In this document: one piece after another, positions 25,980 to 36,241 of the stretch | How the letters are laid out: each line of letters starts with the position of its first letter | Position numbering within the stretch: position 1 is the first letter of the stretch | Position numbers and translations under genes: made by a program | Notes under the pieces: generated by a model | Told to the model about the DNA's origin: nothing | The model's database searches: none | The model's input: only the letters and a program-made list of their open reading frames with translations | Origin: UBA11891 sp003533785 | GTDB taxonomy: Bacteria; Bacteroidota; Bacteroidia; Flavobacteriales; Flavobacteriaceae | DNA: 64,000 bases | Reading direction: 5' to 3' | Assembly: GCA_949511625.1 (NCBI GenBank) | Contig: CATFEX010000046.1 | Coordinates: forward strand, 50,880-114,879

Positions 25980-27071
25980 CTAGTCCCTATAGAATGGCAA
26001 TTTGACCACTTCTGCTTTCACCATCTTTTTTCTGATTTCAACAAAAACTGTTTGCCCTTGTTGAGCAAAGGTTGCTTCTACATAACCCAAACCAATACCC
26101 ATGTTGAGACTCGGGGATTGCGTTCCCGAACTAACATATCCAATGGATTGACCTTTCTCATCGCAAAGGGAATACTCGGCGCGAGGAATCCCACGATCGA
26201 TCATCCGAAAACCCACTAATTTCTTTGGCTGAAGAATATTTTTTTGTTCTTGTAAAAAATCATAGGCCAAGTTATTTGGGTGGGGCTTGGTAATCCAGCC
26301 CAGTCCAGCAGCTAATGGATTGGTATTTTCATTGATTTCGTGACCGTAGAGGCAATATCCCATTTCAAGACGAAGGGTGTCTCGAGCCGCTAATCCAATG
26401 GGTTTGATCCCTGCCGAAGCCCCCGCATCAATTACCTTATCCCAAACTTCTTGAGCTACTGTGTTGGGGAAATAGATTTCGATTCCACCAGAACCAGTAT
26501 AGCCTGTTGTAGCAATAATGACATTAGAAATGCCTGCAAAAGTTCCTTGCTGCACCCCGTAGTAGGGTAAATTATGAAGTTCTATATCGGTTAGTGATTG
26601 CATTGTCTCAAGGCTACGAGGCCCTTGTATGGCAAGTAATGCGGTTTGACTAGAGACATCTTCCAATTCGGCTTCAATGTTTTCATTTTCCACAGAAATC
26701 CACTCCCAGTCCTTGATAATATTTGCAGCATTCACCACTAAGAAATAGCTGTTTTCCGCTAAACGGTACACAATTAAATCATCAATAATACCTCCAATGC
26801 GGTTCGGGAGATAATTGTACTGGGCTTTGCCTACAGGAAGTTGAGCGATTGAATTACTGCAAACCCGCTCGAGTAGTTTCAACGCCCTCGATCCTTTAAC
26901 GTAAAATTCTCCCATATGAGAGACATCGAAAACACCCAGACTCTTACGAACGGCATGATGTTCTTCTTTTACTCCAGTATATTGAATGGGCATTTCAAAG
27001 CCTCCAAAAGGAGCCATTTTAGCTCCTAGGGCAATATGGGTTTCAGTTAGCGCAGTTTTCTTTGAATGCAT
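25980..27071 (-). CDS. gcvT: Aminomethyltransferase, glycine cleavage T protein
   Basis: Transfers the aminomethyl carbon from lipoyl-GcvH to tetrahydrofolate. The 363-residue protein has the N-terminal PFGGFEMPIQY, the FDVSHMGEF motif near residue 48, GYTGSGGIEIYFP near residue 195 and the C-terminal beta-barrel. The other gcv genes are not in view, which is common in Flavobacteriaceae. It is divergent from the Xaa-Pro peptidase over 53 nt. Confidence 0.96.
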   Translation of the reverse strand: MHSKKTALTETHIALGAKMAPFGGFEMPIQYTGVKEEHHAVRKSLGVFDVSHMGEFYVKGSRALKLLERVCSNSIAQLPVGKAQYNYLPNRIGGIIDDLIVYRLAENSYFLVVNAANIIKDWEWISVENENIEAELEDVSSQTALLAIQGPRSLETMQSLTDIELHNLPYYGVQQGTFAGISNVIIATTGYTGSGGIEIYFPNTVAQEVWDKVIDAGASAGIKPIGLAARDTLRLEMGYCLYGHEINENTNPLAAGLGWITKPHPNNLAYDFLQEQKNILQPKKLVGFRMIDRGIPRAEYSLCDEKGQSIGYVSSGTQSPSLNMGIGLGYVEATFAQQGQTVFVEIRKKMVKAEVVKLPFYRD

Positions 27072-27076
27072 GCTGA

Positions 27077-27084
27077 CAAAAATA
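27077..27084 (-). promoter_or_regulatory. -7 element of gcvT, probably leaderless
   Basis: TATTTTTG on the minus strand ends 5 nt before the gcvT ATG at 27071, implying a transcript that starts at the AUG. The -33 region is poor. Confidence 0.38.
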
Positions 27085-27124
27085 TTACATTTAGATTCGA
27101 ATTAATCATTGAGAAAGAGCTTTT

Positions 27125-28732
27125 ATGAACAAGATGAGGCAATTTTTACTGCTCTATTTAAATGTTGTTTCTGTTGTTACCTTGACAGCCCAAGACATCT
27201 CCAAACAGGAATACCGTCAGCGTCGTGAACAATTACGGAAATTGCTACCCGATAATTCCCTTGCAGTCTTTTTTAGCGCACCCATTAAAAATAGATCGAA
27301 TGATACTGACTATCATTACCATCCCGATCCCAATATGGTGTATTTATCTGGATGGGAAGAACCTCATGCTGTTTTGCTTGTTTTTAAAAATCTTCAGCAG
27401 GATTCGGAAGGGATATTTTCAGAAGTGTTGTATGTCAGGGATAGAGATCCCTATGAAGAATTATGGAATGGGAAAGTAATGGGTGTGGATCGCGCCCAAG
27501 ATTGGGGGCTAGATCGGGTGCAAAACCGAATAGATTTCATCGAGTCCCCGTTGAATTATGATGCTTTTGATTCTGTCTTAATTTATGAATTTCAAAATGA
27601 TGTTAGAGACCGGCCACGCGACAATTATGATTTGTATGCTCTTCAAAAACATTTTAGGACACAACTTAACTATCCTGCTCAATTCAACCCCATACGTTAT
27701 GGGCTTTATCAAAAAATAAGACAACTCACTCCAAGGAATATAAAACTTCTTCAGTCCGAAATACGAAGAATGGTGGCGTTAGAACCGGGCCTCCAAGATG
27801 ACGATCTTTTACAAGAATTTTTGTCCCTAACCGATACTAGCTCATCAGAAGAACTAAAAATTCAATCTGATTTTCTTTTGCAAAACATTCATTTTGATGT
27901 AGACCAGTTGCCCAAGTTGATGGGGCAATTACGCGAGATAAAAAGCAAGACGGAAATCCGGTTGCTAAAAAAAGCGGCACAAATTTCTGTGATGGGTCAA
28001 ATTGAGGTGATGAAAGCCATTCATCCCGAAATGAGTGAACGTGAGATTCAAGGGATTCATGAATTTGTATATAAAAAATATGGAGCAGCCGATGTAGGCT
28101 ATCCCTCTATTGTTGGTGCTGGTGGCAATGGCTGTGTATTGCACTACAACCACAATGAAATGGAAAAGGTAGATAATCAAATGGTATTGATGGATGTGGG
28201 GGCAGAATACAAAGGGTATACTGCAGATGTGACTCGAACCCTTCCTGCTAATGGTACTTTTACTCAAGCACAAAAAGAACTCTATTCGGTAGTCTTTAAG
28301 GCGCAAGAGGCTGGAATAGCTGCTGCTCAAGTAGGAGTTTCTTTTACCAGAATCACACAAGCAGTCTATGATGAAATAACCCGAGGATTGCAAGCATTAG
28401 GACTGATTACCCAAGCTAATGAAATGTCGAAATACCTTCCCCATGGGGTGGCCCATCATATCGGACTAGATGTCCATGATCCTGGAGAATATACCCGTTT
28501 GAAACCCAATATGGTGATTACAGTTGAACCAGGAATATACGTTCCTGAAGGAAGTCCTTGTGATCGCAAATGGTGGAATATAGGAATTCGGATTGAGGAT
28601 GATATTTTAATCACAAATGAGGGGCCAATCAATTTATCAGACGGAGCCCCGAGAACATGGGAAGCGATTGAGCAACAAATGCGGTCTGAAAGTGTATTGA
28701 ATAGTTGGATACTCCCCCCTTTAGAAGATTAA
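27125..28732 (+). CDS. Exported M24 metallopeptidase, Xaa-Pro aminopeptidase
   Basis: A 535-residue peptidase with an N-terminal signal peptide (about residues 1-22, ending TLTAQ), so it should act in the periplasm. The aminopeptidase-P N-domain is followed by the pita-bread fold with the dinuclear metal ligands: two Asp in MDVGAEYKGYTADVTRT, His in HGVAHHIGLDVHD, Glu in VEPGIY and Glu in IRIEDDI. It removes N-terminal residues preceding proline. The 3' end overlaps convergent thrC by 4 nt. Confidence 0.93.
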   Translation: MNKMRQFLLLYLNVVSVVTLTAQDISKQEYRQRREQLRKLLPDNSLAVFFSAPIKNRSNDTDYHYHPDPNMVYLSGWEEPHAVLLVFKNLQQDSEGIFSEVLYVRDRDPYEELWNGKVMGVDRAQDWGLDRVQNRIDFIESPLNYDAFDSVLIYEFQNDVRDRPRDNYDLYALQKHFRTQLNYPAQFNPIRYGLYQKIRQLTPRNIKLLQSEIRRMVALEPGLQDDDLLQEFLSLTDTSSSEELKIQSDFLLQNIHFDVDQLPKLMGQLREIKSKTEIRLLKKAAQISVMGQIEVMKAIHPEMSEREIQGIHEFVYKKYGAADVGYPSIVGAGGNGCVLHYNHNEMEKVDNQMVLMDVGAEYKGYTADVTRTLPANGTFTQAQKELYSVVFKAQEAGIAAAQVGVSFTRITQAVYDEITRGLQALGLITQANEMSKYLPHGVAHHIGLDVHDPGEYTRLKPNMVITVEPGIYVPEGSPCDRKWWNIGIRIEDDILITNEGPINLSDGAPRTWEAIEQQMRSESVLNSWILPPLED

Positions 28733-30027
28733 GATTGCATCAAATAACTCTTGAGATCTTCATAGTTTTGAATTTCTTGACTCAGTTTTTCTTTTGTCAT
28801 TAGCTTTTGAATACTCTTGGGGAGGGGTACCTCTGTACTCAATGTGGATTCCACTACATCAAGAAACTTAACGGGATGGGCTGTCTCCAGAAACACGCCA
28901 TAATGCGGAGTATCTTTTTCATTGAGATAGTCTTTAAGTCCTAAATAACCAACGGCTCCGTGTGGATCTGCGATGTATTGATAATTTTTATAAAGTTCTT
29001 CGATTGCCTTTTTTGTTTCTGCATCCGAATAACTAAAACCACTTAGAATTTTTTTTAAAAGTGTCAAATCATTATTGACAATTTTTTGGATTCGAATAAA
29101 ATTTGATGGATTTCCAACATCCATTGCATTGGAGAGGGTTGGGATGGTTTTTTTTGGCTCATATACCCCTGTATTAAGGTAGTTGATTACAGCATCATTG
29201 CGATTATTTGCGGCAATGAAATGGTCAATACCTAAGCCCATTTTTTGGGCCATCATACCCGCACAGATATTTCCAAAATTACCACTTGGAACAGAAAAGA
29301 CTAGTTTTTCATTTCGTTCTTGAAGTGCTCGAACAGCAATGAAGTAATAGAACATTTGTGGTAACCAACGCGCTATATTGATTGAGTTGGCAGAAGTAAG
29401 GGGACGCACTTTTTTGATTTGATCGTCTAAAAAAGCGGTCTTAACCATGTCTTGACAATCATCGAAAACCCCTTCTACCTCGAGGGCGCGTATGTTTTGT
29501 CCTTGTGTAGTTAATTGTTTTTCTTGGATGTTACTCACTTTACCTTTGGGATAAAGAATCACTACATCAATTCCTTGAACACCGAGAAAACCATCGGCGA
29601 CAGCACCACCAGTATCTCCAGAAGTGGCCACCAATACGGTAAGTTGTTCTTGTTTTTGTGAATTGAAATAGCCCAAACAACGCGCCATAAAGCGAGCTCC
29701 TACGTCTTTGAATGCTAGGGTGGGTCCATGAAATAATTCCAAAGCTCCGATTTGATTGTTTAGGTGGGCAATAGGAAAATCAAAACTGAGGGTTTCTTCT
29801 ACAATTTGAAAAAGCTTTTCCTCAGGGATATGATTTCCAATAAAAGGATGGATGGCTTCAAAACAGATATCGGGAATACTGTGTGCGGCTAAATTTCGAA
29901 GCCATTGCGAATCCAATTGTGGGATGTGTTCAGGAAAATACAAACCCCGGTCGGGAGCCAAACCTGATCGGACAGCCGTGGGAAAATTAGTAGCAACAGA
30001 ATTGTAGTTGAGGCTAGAGTATTTCAT
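28729..30027 (-). CDS. thrC: Threonine synthase
   Basis: A PLP enzyme converting O-phosphohomoserine to threonine. The 432-residue protein has the N-terminal YYS-like LYFPE segment and the PLP lysine in LAFKDVGARF near residue 108, with VATSGDTGGAV near residue 138. ATG 30027 is preferred to ATG 30033 by similarity to the usual MKYSS start; either lies inside the thrB 3' end. Last gene of thrA-thrB-thrC. Confidence 0.96.
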   Translation of the reverse strand: MKYSSLNYNSVATNFPTAVRSGLAPDRGLYFPEHIPQLDSQWLRNLAAHSIPDICFEAIHPFIGNHIPEEKLFQIVEETLSFDFPIAHLNNQIGALELFHGPTLAFKDVGARFMARCLGYFNSQKQEQLTVLVATSGDTGGAVADGFLGVQGIDVVILYPKGKVSNIQEKQLTTQGQNIRALEVEGVFDDCQDMVKTAFLDDQIKKVRPLTSANSINIARWLPQMFYYFIAVRALQERNEKLVFSVPSGNFGNICAGMMAQKMGLGIDHFIAANNRNDAVINYLNTGVYEPKKTIPTLSNAMDVGNPSNFIRIQKIVNNDLTLLKKILSGFSYSDAETKKAIEELYKNYQYIADPHGAVGYLGLKDYLNEKDTPHYGVFLETAHPVKFLDVVESTLSTEVPLPKSIQKLMTKEKLSQEIQNYEDLKSYLMQS

Positions 30028-30952
30028 CAACATTCATTGTGAGTGTTCCTTGTGAATTGATAGCTGAAACAAAAGCATCGAACGGTATCGAAGTCGCTTG
30101 CATAACGTGTGCCATGGCGTTTGCTGTTTTTTGTGCTGTTTCTTTTCCTTGGGTGAGCGCAAATACAGAAGGTCCAGAACCAGAAATCCCAGCTCCCAAT
30201 GCCCCTGCATCAAGAGCAGCTTGTTTTATTTCCCCGAAGTGTGGTATTAAAGGAGCTCTTTTGGGCTCTACCAATAAATCCTCAAGACTTCGAGAAATCA
30301 AATTATAATCTGCACTGTAGAGCCCACTAACTAGGGCCCCCAAATTAGCGGATTGTTGAATACTATCCTTAAAAGCTACGGTTTTGCTTAGAACCTTTCT
30401 AGCCTCTGCGGTTTTGAGCTCAATATGAGGATGTATCACAGCCGCATAGAGTTCAGGAGGGGAGGGAATGCTAGCGATATCCATCGGATCGAGAGATCGA
30501 ACGAGTGTAAATCCACCCAGTAATGCGGGTGCAATATTGTCTGCGTGTGCAGCTTGACTGGCAAGCATTTCCCCTTCTAGCGCAAAAGGCAGTAGGTCTC
30601 TTTTTGATAGCCCTAAGCCCATTAATTCATTTAAGGCATAAACAATACCCACGGCACTGGCAGAACTGCTCCCTATACCGCTTCCGGGTTTTATTCCTTT
30701 GGTCAGTGTAATTTCAAACCCACAATTTGCAGGATATTGATTCAACAACGCTTGCGCAGCAACTCCAGCGACATTTTTTTTGGGATCGAGAGGTAATTCT
30801 TGACCAATAATTTCTTTAAACTGAATCCCTTTTTCATCTGTTTTTTTTATATGAAAAACATCTCCAACGGTCTCAAGGCAAAAGCCAAGGGCATCAAAAC
30901 CGCAAGAAACATTGGCAACACTAGCAGGAGCAAAAACAGTAATTTGGTCCAT
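30014..30952 (-). CDS. thrB: Homoserine kinase
   Basis: A GHMP-family kinase of 312 residues that phosphorylates homoserine. The ATP-binding GSGIGSSSASAVG motif lies near residue 90, with a GISGSGPSVFA segment near residue 255. ATG 30952 follows the thrA stop by 4 nt; a longer in-frame start would lie within thrA. It overlaps thrC by 14 nt. Confidence 0.96.
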   Translation of the reverse strand: MDQITVFAPASVANVSCGFDALGFCLETVGDVFHIKKTDEKGIQFKEIIGQELPLDPKKNVAGVAAQALLNQYPANCGFEITLTKGIKPGSGIGSSSASAVGIVYALNELMGLGLSKRDLLPFALEGEMLASQAAHADNIAPALLGGFTLVRSLDPMDIASIPSPPELYAAVIHPHIELKTAEARKVLSKTVAFKDSIQQSANLGALVSGLYSADYNLISRSLEDLLVEPKRAPLIPHFGEIKQAALDAGALGAGISGSGPSVFALTQGKETAQKTANAMAHVMQATSIPFDAFVSAINSQGTLTMNVDEIL

Positions 30953-30956
30953 AGAT

Positions 30957-33404
30957 TTATTGCTTTCCGATTCGAATGATGTCTGCAAAAATGCCTGATG
31001 CCGTCACATCAGCTCCAGCTCCAGCCCCTTTTACAATCAAAGGCTGTTGGGAATATCGATTAGTATAGAATAAAATAATATTATCACTTCCTTCAAGATT
31101 ATAAAAATCGTGCCCCCGGGAGATTTGTTGAAGACCAACAGACGCTTTACCCTTTTCTAATTGAGCAACATATTTCAGCTTGGAATCGTTTTTTTCAGCG
31201 GCTTGCAATAGCTCTTCAAAATGATTTTGATTTGCCTCAAGACTGGCAAAGAAGGATTCATTGTCCTTTGTTTTTAAACATTCTTCCGGTAAAAAAGAAT
31301 TGTTTACGATGTCTTCTAGTTCGATACGCAACCCACTCTCACGCGCAAGAATCAATATTTTACGAGCAACATCAACGCCGCTTAAATCAATTTTTGGATC
31401 AGGCTCTGTATAGCCCTCTTCTTTGGCCTGCTGTACCACAGACACAAAGGTGTTGTCTGAAGTGTAATTGTTAAAAACAAAATTGAGGCTTCCAGAAAGT
31501 ACCGCTTGTATTTTTACTACTTGATCTCCTGAAGCGATTAAATTATTAAGGGTGTCGATAATAGGTAAACCAGCACCCACATTGGTTTCAAATAGAAAGG
31601 GACTGTTGAATCGTCGTGCCGTTTTTTTGAGGTGAAGGTAGTTATCGAGCTGATCGGCACAAGCAATTTTATTACAAGTGACTACTCCCATACTGTTGGC
31701 CAAGTACTGCCCGTATTCCATAGCAATGTCTTCACTGGCTGTATTGTCAACAAATATGGTATTTCGAAGATTGAGTGCTTTTGCATTTTCAAAAAAGGCT
31801 TTTCGATCGGAAGGAGTGCCCCCCTGATCCAATTGACTCCTCCATTCAGACAATGAGATGGGTAGGCTACTTAGTAACATTTTTCTCGAGTTGGATAGAG
31901 CCATTACTCGTATTTTTAAGCGCAGGTTGCTTTCGAGATATTCAGTCTGTTGATTAATTTGTTCCAATAATTTACTCCCCACATTTCCTACCCCCGTGAT
32001 GAAAAGATTAAGTTGCTTTATTTGTGATTCAAAAAAGCTTTCATGAAGTGTATTTAAGGCCTTCTGTGTATTTTTGTCATCGATAATAATGGATATATTT
32101 CGCTCTGAAGCCCCCTGAGCAATAGCACGGATGTTAATATTATTGGCACCTAAACTGCTAAATAGTTTCCCGCTAATTCCTTGGTGTTCTTTCATTTTCT
32201 CACCGACCACAGCTATATTTACAAGATCTAATTCTAAACGCACAGGATAGACTTTATTGAGGGCTATTTCAAAAGCGAAGTGGTCATCAATTGCTATTTT
32301 GGCTCTTTTTGCATCCGAAGCCTTGACACCCAAACAAATAGAGTGTTCCGAAGAGGCTTGAGTAATCATTATGATATTGATGTTTTCCGAAGAAAGAGTT
32401 TCAAAAAGCCGCTTTGAGAAACCAGGTATCCCTACCATTCCACTCCCCTCTAGGCTTACCAATGCTACCGCATCGATATGACTGATTCCTTTGACAATTT
32501 GGCCGTTTGTGGTACTTGATTCATTGTGAATCAAAGTGCCAATGTCCTCAGGCTTAAATGTATTTTTGATGTAGGTAGGAATATTTTTTTCTACTAGGGG
32601 TTGAAGGGTTGGGGGATAGATTACTTTGGCGCCAAAATGAGATAATTCCATAGCCTCGTAATAGGTGAGTTTAGGAATTGGTTGGGCTTGAGCAACCAGT
32701 TTGGGGTTCGCTGTGTACATGCCGCTGACATCTGTCCATATTTCTAGTGACTGGGCATCTAGAACATGGGCCAAGATGGCAGCTGAAAAATCGGAGCCTC
32801 CTCGTCCAAGGGTAGTCAATTCTCCAGATTCATTCCCTGCTATATATCCAGAAACCAAGTGAATGGATTCCTTTGTTGCTTCAAAATGATGATCTGTTTG
32901 TTGCTTTGATTTTTCAAAGTCAACAACAATTTTACCGTTTTTTGTTTGGGTTGCGATCAGTTGAGTTGGATTGTGTAGGTGATGATCAATCCCCATTTCG
33001 GTAAAGAATGCACTGATTAATTTAGCTGAAAGTATTTCACCTAAAGAAGAAACTTTGGAAAGCGTTCGTTCAGTTATTTCTTCGAGTTGAAAAACCGATT
33101 GAAGAAGATTTTCTAGTTGAATCAATTTGTCATCTAAAAAGGTAATGATGTTACTTTGGTCCTTTTTAGCTAAGTAGGATTCAACAGGCTCCATATGGCG
33201 TTGTCGAATTGTGTCTATACCATCCAAGTAGCTACTGTCTTTTTTCGCTGCCTGCTCTAAAAGATCGATGAGTAGATTGGTGATCCCGCCAAGTGCTGAA
33301 ACAACAACAACCGTTTTCTGTTTTTGTGACTTTACAATGGAAATGACAGATTGTAGACTTTCGGCGTTAGCTACAGAAGTTCCTCCAAATTTTAAAATCT
33401 TCAT
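30957..33404 (-). CDS. thrA: Bifunctional aspartate kinase / homoserine dehydrogenase
   Basis: An 815-residue fusion. Residues 1 to about 280 form aspartate kinase (KFGGTSVANAESL at the start, TTLGRGGSDFSA near residue 197), then ACT regulatory domains to about residue 460, then homoserine dehydrogenase with a Rossmann GVGNVGSKL near residue 470 and DLSGVDVARK near residue 678. It heads the threonine operon. A TATTTTTG lies about 45 nt upstream, but its spacing to a TTG is 23 nt, so the promoter is uncertain. I see no obvious leader peptide rich in Thr or Ile. Confidence 0.96.
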   Translation of the reverse strand: MKILKFGGTSVANAESLQSVISIVKSQKQKTVVVVSALGGITNLLIDLLEQAAKKDSSYLDGIDTIRQRHMEPVESYLAKKDQSNIITFLDDKLIQLENLLQSVFQLEEITERTLSKVSSLGEILSAKLISAFFTEMGIDHHLHNPTQLIATQTKNGKIVVDFEKSKQQTDHHFEATKESIHLVSGYIAGNESGELTTLGRGGSDFSAAILAHVLDAQSLEIWTDVSGMYTANPKLVAQAQPIPKLTYYEAMELSHFGAKVIYPPTLQPLVEKNIPTYIKNTFKPEDIGTLIHNESSTTNGQIVKGISHIDAVALVSLEGSGMVGIPGFSKRLFETLSSENINIIMITQASSEHSICLGVKASDAKRAKIAIDDHFAFEIALNKVYPVRLELDLVNIAVVGEKMKEHQGISGKLFSSLGANNINIRAIAQGASERNISIIIDDKNTQKALNTLHESFFESQIKQLNLFITGVGNVGSKLLEQINQQTEYLESNLRLKIRVMALSNSRKMLLSSLPISLSEWRSQLDQGGTPSDRKAFFENAKALNLRNTIFVDNTASEDIAMEYGQYLANSMGVVTCNKIACADQLDNYLHLKKTARRFNSPFLFETNVGAGLPIIDTLNNLIASGDQVVKIQAVLSGSLNFVFNNYTSDNTFVSVVQQAKEEGYTEPDPKIDLSGVDVARKILILARESGLRIELEDIVNNSFLPEECLKTKDNESFFASLEANQNHFEELLQAAEKNDSKLKYVAQLEKGKASVGLQQISRGHDFYNLEGSDNIILFYTNRYSQQPLIVKGAGAGADVTASGIFADIIRIGKQ

Positions 33405-33487
33405 AAAAAAAATCTACGAAGCCGCTTGTGGGATTCATTTTTCTTCCGCAAAAATAGTATAAGTAGCGCAGGCAGGAAACAATTTGT

Positions 33488-33527
33488 ATAAAAAAGAAAA
33501 GCAGGATTAGTATAAGCAAACCCTGCT
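33488..33527 (-). terminator. Rho-independent terminator of clpC
   Basis: On the minus strand the stem AGCAGG / CCTGCT (33522-33527 and 33500-33505) encloses a 16-nt loop and is followed by TTTTCTTTTTT. It lies just after the clpC stop and before the thrA promoter. Confidence 0.7.
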
Positions 33528-33550
33528 ATGACTTTTAAAGATCGTTCTCA

Positions 33551-36103
33551 CTAAACAGCAGGAACCTTTTCAATTTTTAATTGGAGTTCTTCTTTATTGT
33601 CTTTATCTGTGTCGATACTGATGCTGTCTCCGTCTTTTATGGTATTAGAGACTACATTTTCCGCAATCAAATCTTCAATATATTTTTGGATAGCACGATT
33701 CAAGGGGCGTGCTCCGTATTTTTGATCATATCCTTTTTCAGCAATAAACTCTTTGGCCTTGTTGGATATTTTTACTTGATACCCCAATTTTTCAATTCGT
33801 AAAATTAATTTTGATAATTCTAAGTCAACAATTTGACGCAAAGATTTCTTGCCCAAAGCATTGAATATAACAATGTCATCGATTCGATTTAAAAACTCTG
33901 GCGAAAATGTTTTCTTAAGTTCTCTATTAATGATCCCTTTTTCTACATCATCCGACTGGGATTTTGTGGCTGCGGTTTCGAATCCTACACCAGTACCAAA
34001 ATCTTTTAATTGTCGGGCTCCAATATTCGACGTCATAATAATGATCGTATTTTGGAAATTCACTTTTCGTCCCAAACTATCCGTTAAAAAACCATCATCC
34101 AATACTTGCAAAAGCATGTTAAACACATCGGGATGTGCTTTTTCAACCTCATCTAATAAAATGACTGAATACGGTCTTCTCCGCACTTTCTCACTCAACT
34201 GGCCACCCTCTTCGTAGCCAACGTAGCCTGGAGGAGCACCAATTAGTCTAGAAATAGCAAACTTCTCCATATACTCACTCATATCGATACGGATCAAGTT
34301 TTCTTCTGAATCAAAAATCTCGGTAGCAAGAATTTTGGCCAATTGGGTTTTCCCAACTCCTGTTTGTCCTAAAAAGATAAAAGATCCGATGGGTCGATCT
34401 GGACTTTTCAGCCCAGCTCTGTTTCGTTGAATGGCTTTGACTACTTTTTCAACAGCTTCCTCTTGACCGACAACTTTAGAACCAATAACATCGGTGAGAA
34501 GTGCCAATTTGTTTTTTTCTGATTTAACAATCTTGTTGACAGGGATGTTTGTCATCATGGATACCACATCAGCAATATGGGTGTCATTGACAGTGACTCT
34601 ATTTTGCTTGGAATCTTCATGCCATCTTTCTTGCGCTTCAATCAACTGCCGTTCCACTCTTTTTTCATCATCGCGAAGCTTGGCTGCTTCTTCATATTTT
34701 TGTTTTTTGACAACTGAATTTTTGAGTTCACGTACTTTTTCCAATTCTTCTTCCAATTGGATGACTTCTTTGGGTACATTCATATTTTTTATATGAACTC
34801 GTGATCCTGCTTCGTCAAGAGCATCGATGGCTTTGTCTGGCAGGAAGCGGTCGGACATGTATCGATCGGTTAATTCTACACAAGCTTTTAGAGCTTCATC
34901 GGTATAAGCGACATTGTGATGGTTTTCATAACGCTCTTTTATGTTTCTAAGAATTTCAAGAGTTTCTTCTGCGTTGGTTTCCTCCACCAAAATCTTTTGA
35001 AAGCGTCTTTCAAGGGCACCATCTTTTTCAATATTTTGTCGGTACTCATCAAGGGTCGTTGCCCCGATGCATTGAATTTCACCGCGTGCAAGTGCAGGTT
35101 TAAACATATTGGATGCATCCAGACTACCGGTGGCTCCACCAGCCCCAACGATGGTGTGAATTTCATCGATGAAAAGAATGATGTTATCGTTTTTCTCCAA
35201 CTCATTCATAACCGCTTTCATTCGCTCTTCGAACTGACCGCGGTATTTAGTTCCTGCTACAAGACTCGCGAGGTCTAGAGTAATGACTCTTTTGTTGTAC
35301 AGGACTCGGGAAACTTTCTTTTGAATAATACGAAGGGCAAGGCCTTCTGCAATCGCAGATTTACCGACTCCAGGTTCTCCAATAAGCAATGGGTTGTTTT
35401 TCTTTCTGCGACTTAATATTTGTGAAACACGTTCAATTTCTTTCTCTCGTCCAACTACGGGATCGAGCTTGTCTTGTTCTGCCAAGGCGGTAACGTCTCT
35501 TCCAAAATTGTCTAATACCGGAGTTTTGGAACTTTTAGACGATCGACTTTCAGAGGTAGGGACAAATGGATTTTCTTTGGAAGAACCGGTTTCATCGTCC
35601 TCTTTTTCATCAGGGAAAGAGGAGGATTCAGGTATATCCATATAGTTGGAATCTTCGCTGGCAAACATCAATTTGAATTGTTCTTTGACCGTGTCATAAT
35701 CAACATCTAGATTGGAGAGTAGTTTGGTGGTGGGATCGTTTTCATTACGAAGAATACACAAAAGCAGGTGAGCCGTATTAATAAGATCACTTTGAAATAA
35801 CTTCGCCTCAAGAAATGTCGTTTTAAGCGCTCTTTCCGCCTGTCGAGTGAGGTGTAAGTTTTTTTTGTTGTTAAGGGCATTGCCATTTTCTAATACCGCA
35901 GGGTTGAGAATCTCAACTTTACGTCTCAATTCTTCTAAGTCAATATCAATTGCATTGAGAATTGATATAGCTTTTCCTTCTCCATCTCGTAAAATCCCAA
36001 GCATGAGATGTTCCGTCCCAATAAAGTTGTGTCCAAGGCGGAGTGCCTCTTCTTTACTGAAAGTTATTACATCCTTGACTCTTGGTGAAAAATTATCATC
36101 CAT
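33551..36103 (-). CDS. clpC: ATP-dependent Clp protease ATPase subunit ClpC
   Basis: An 850-residue AAA+ unfoldase. Order: Clp N-domain repeats (about residues 5-145), an acidic linker, AAA module 1 with GEPGVGKS near residue 240, a UVR-like coiled region (KKQKYEEAAKLRDDEKR) near residue 460, and AAA module 2 with GQTGVGKT near residue 580. ATG 36103 gives the usual MDDNFSPRV start; a longer in-frame start would lie upstream of the predicted transcript. A good promoter lies about 50 nt upstream and a terminator follows. It delivers substrates to ClpP, which is not in the window. Confidence 0.97.
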   Translation of the reverse strand: MDDNFSPRVKDVITFSKEEALRLGHNFIGTEHLMLGILRDGEGKAISILNAIDIDLEELRRKVEILNPAVLENGNALNNKKNLHLTRQAERALKTTFLEAKLFQSDLINTAHLLLCILRNENDPTTKLLSNLDVDYDTVKEQFKLMFASEDSNYMDIPESSSFPDEKEDDETGSSKENPFVPTSESRSSKSSKTPVLDNFGRDVTALAEQDKLDPVVGREKEIERVSQILSRRKKNNPLLIGEPGVGKSAIAEGLALRIIQKKVSRVLYNKRVITLDLASLVAGTKYRGQFEERMKAVMNELEKNDNIILFIDEIHTIVGAGGATGSLDASNMFKPALARGEIQCIGATTLDEYRQNIEKDGALERRFQKILVEETNAEETLEILRNIKERYENHHNVAYTDEALKACVELTDRYMSDRFLPDKAIDALDEAGSRVHIKNMNVPKEVIQLEEELEKVRELKNSVVKKQKYEEAAKLRDDEKRVERQLIEAQERWHEDSKQNRVTVNDTHIADVVSMMTNIPVNKIVKSEKNKLALLTDVIGSKVVGQEEAVEKVVKAIQRNRAGLKSPDRPIGSFIFLGQTGVGKTQLAKILATEIFDSEENLIRIDMSEYMEKFAISRLIGAPPGYVGYEEGGQLSEKVRRRPYSVILLDEVEKAHPDVFNMLLQVLDDGFLTDSLGRKVNFQNTIIIMTSNIGARQLKDFGTGVGFETAATKSQSDDVEKGIINRELKKTFSPEFLNRIDDIVIFNALGKKSLRQIVDLELSKLILRIEKLGYQVKISNKAKEFIAEKGYDQKYGARPLNRAIQKYIEDLIAENVVSNTIKDGDSISIDTDKDNKEELQLKIEKVPAV

Positions 36104-36154
36104 ACATCCTGATTTAGTGACAACACTTACAAAAAGCATTCCAGCTCATTATTG

Positions 36155-36184
36155 CAAAGCTAATTGACAAAAAAAAACAACAAA
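36155..36184 (-). promoter_or_regulatory. Promoter of clpC
   Basis: Minus strand: TTTG at 36181-36184, an 18-nt spacer, then TAGCTTTG at 36155-36162 (TAnnTTTG). Transcription would start near 36149, giving a leader of about 46 nt. Confidence 0.65.
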
Positions 36185-36222
36185 TTCAAAGCTTATTAGA
36201 TTAAAAATTATTAAATATTTTA

Positions 36223-36241
36223 TGTGGATAAATGTTGATAA
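36223..36241 (+). promoter_or_regulatory. Two in-phase DnaA boxes between clpC and gyrA
   Basis: TGTGGATAA at 36223-36231 is the exact reverse complement of the consensus DnaA box TTATCCACA. TGTTGATAA at 36233-36241 is a one-mismatch variant (TTATCAACA). Their starts are 10 bp apart, one helical turn, in the same orientation. The preceding 50 nt are extremely AT-rich. Confidence 0.5.

Noticed and set aside
33405..33490. Threonine/isoleucine-type leader peptide attenuator before thrA
   Set aside because: No short ORF rich in Thr or Ile codons and no terminator between the likely promoter and thrA.
34916..35278. 120-codon plus-strand frame inside clpC
   Set aside because: Antisense of the first AAA module of ClpC; no independent support.
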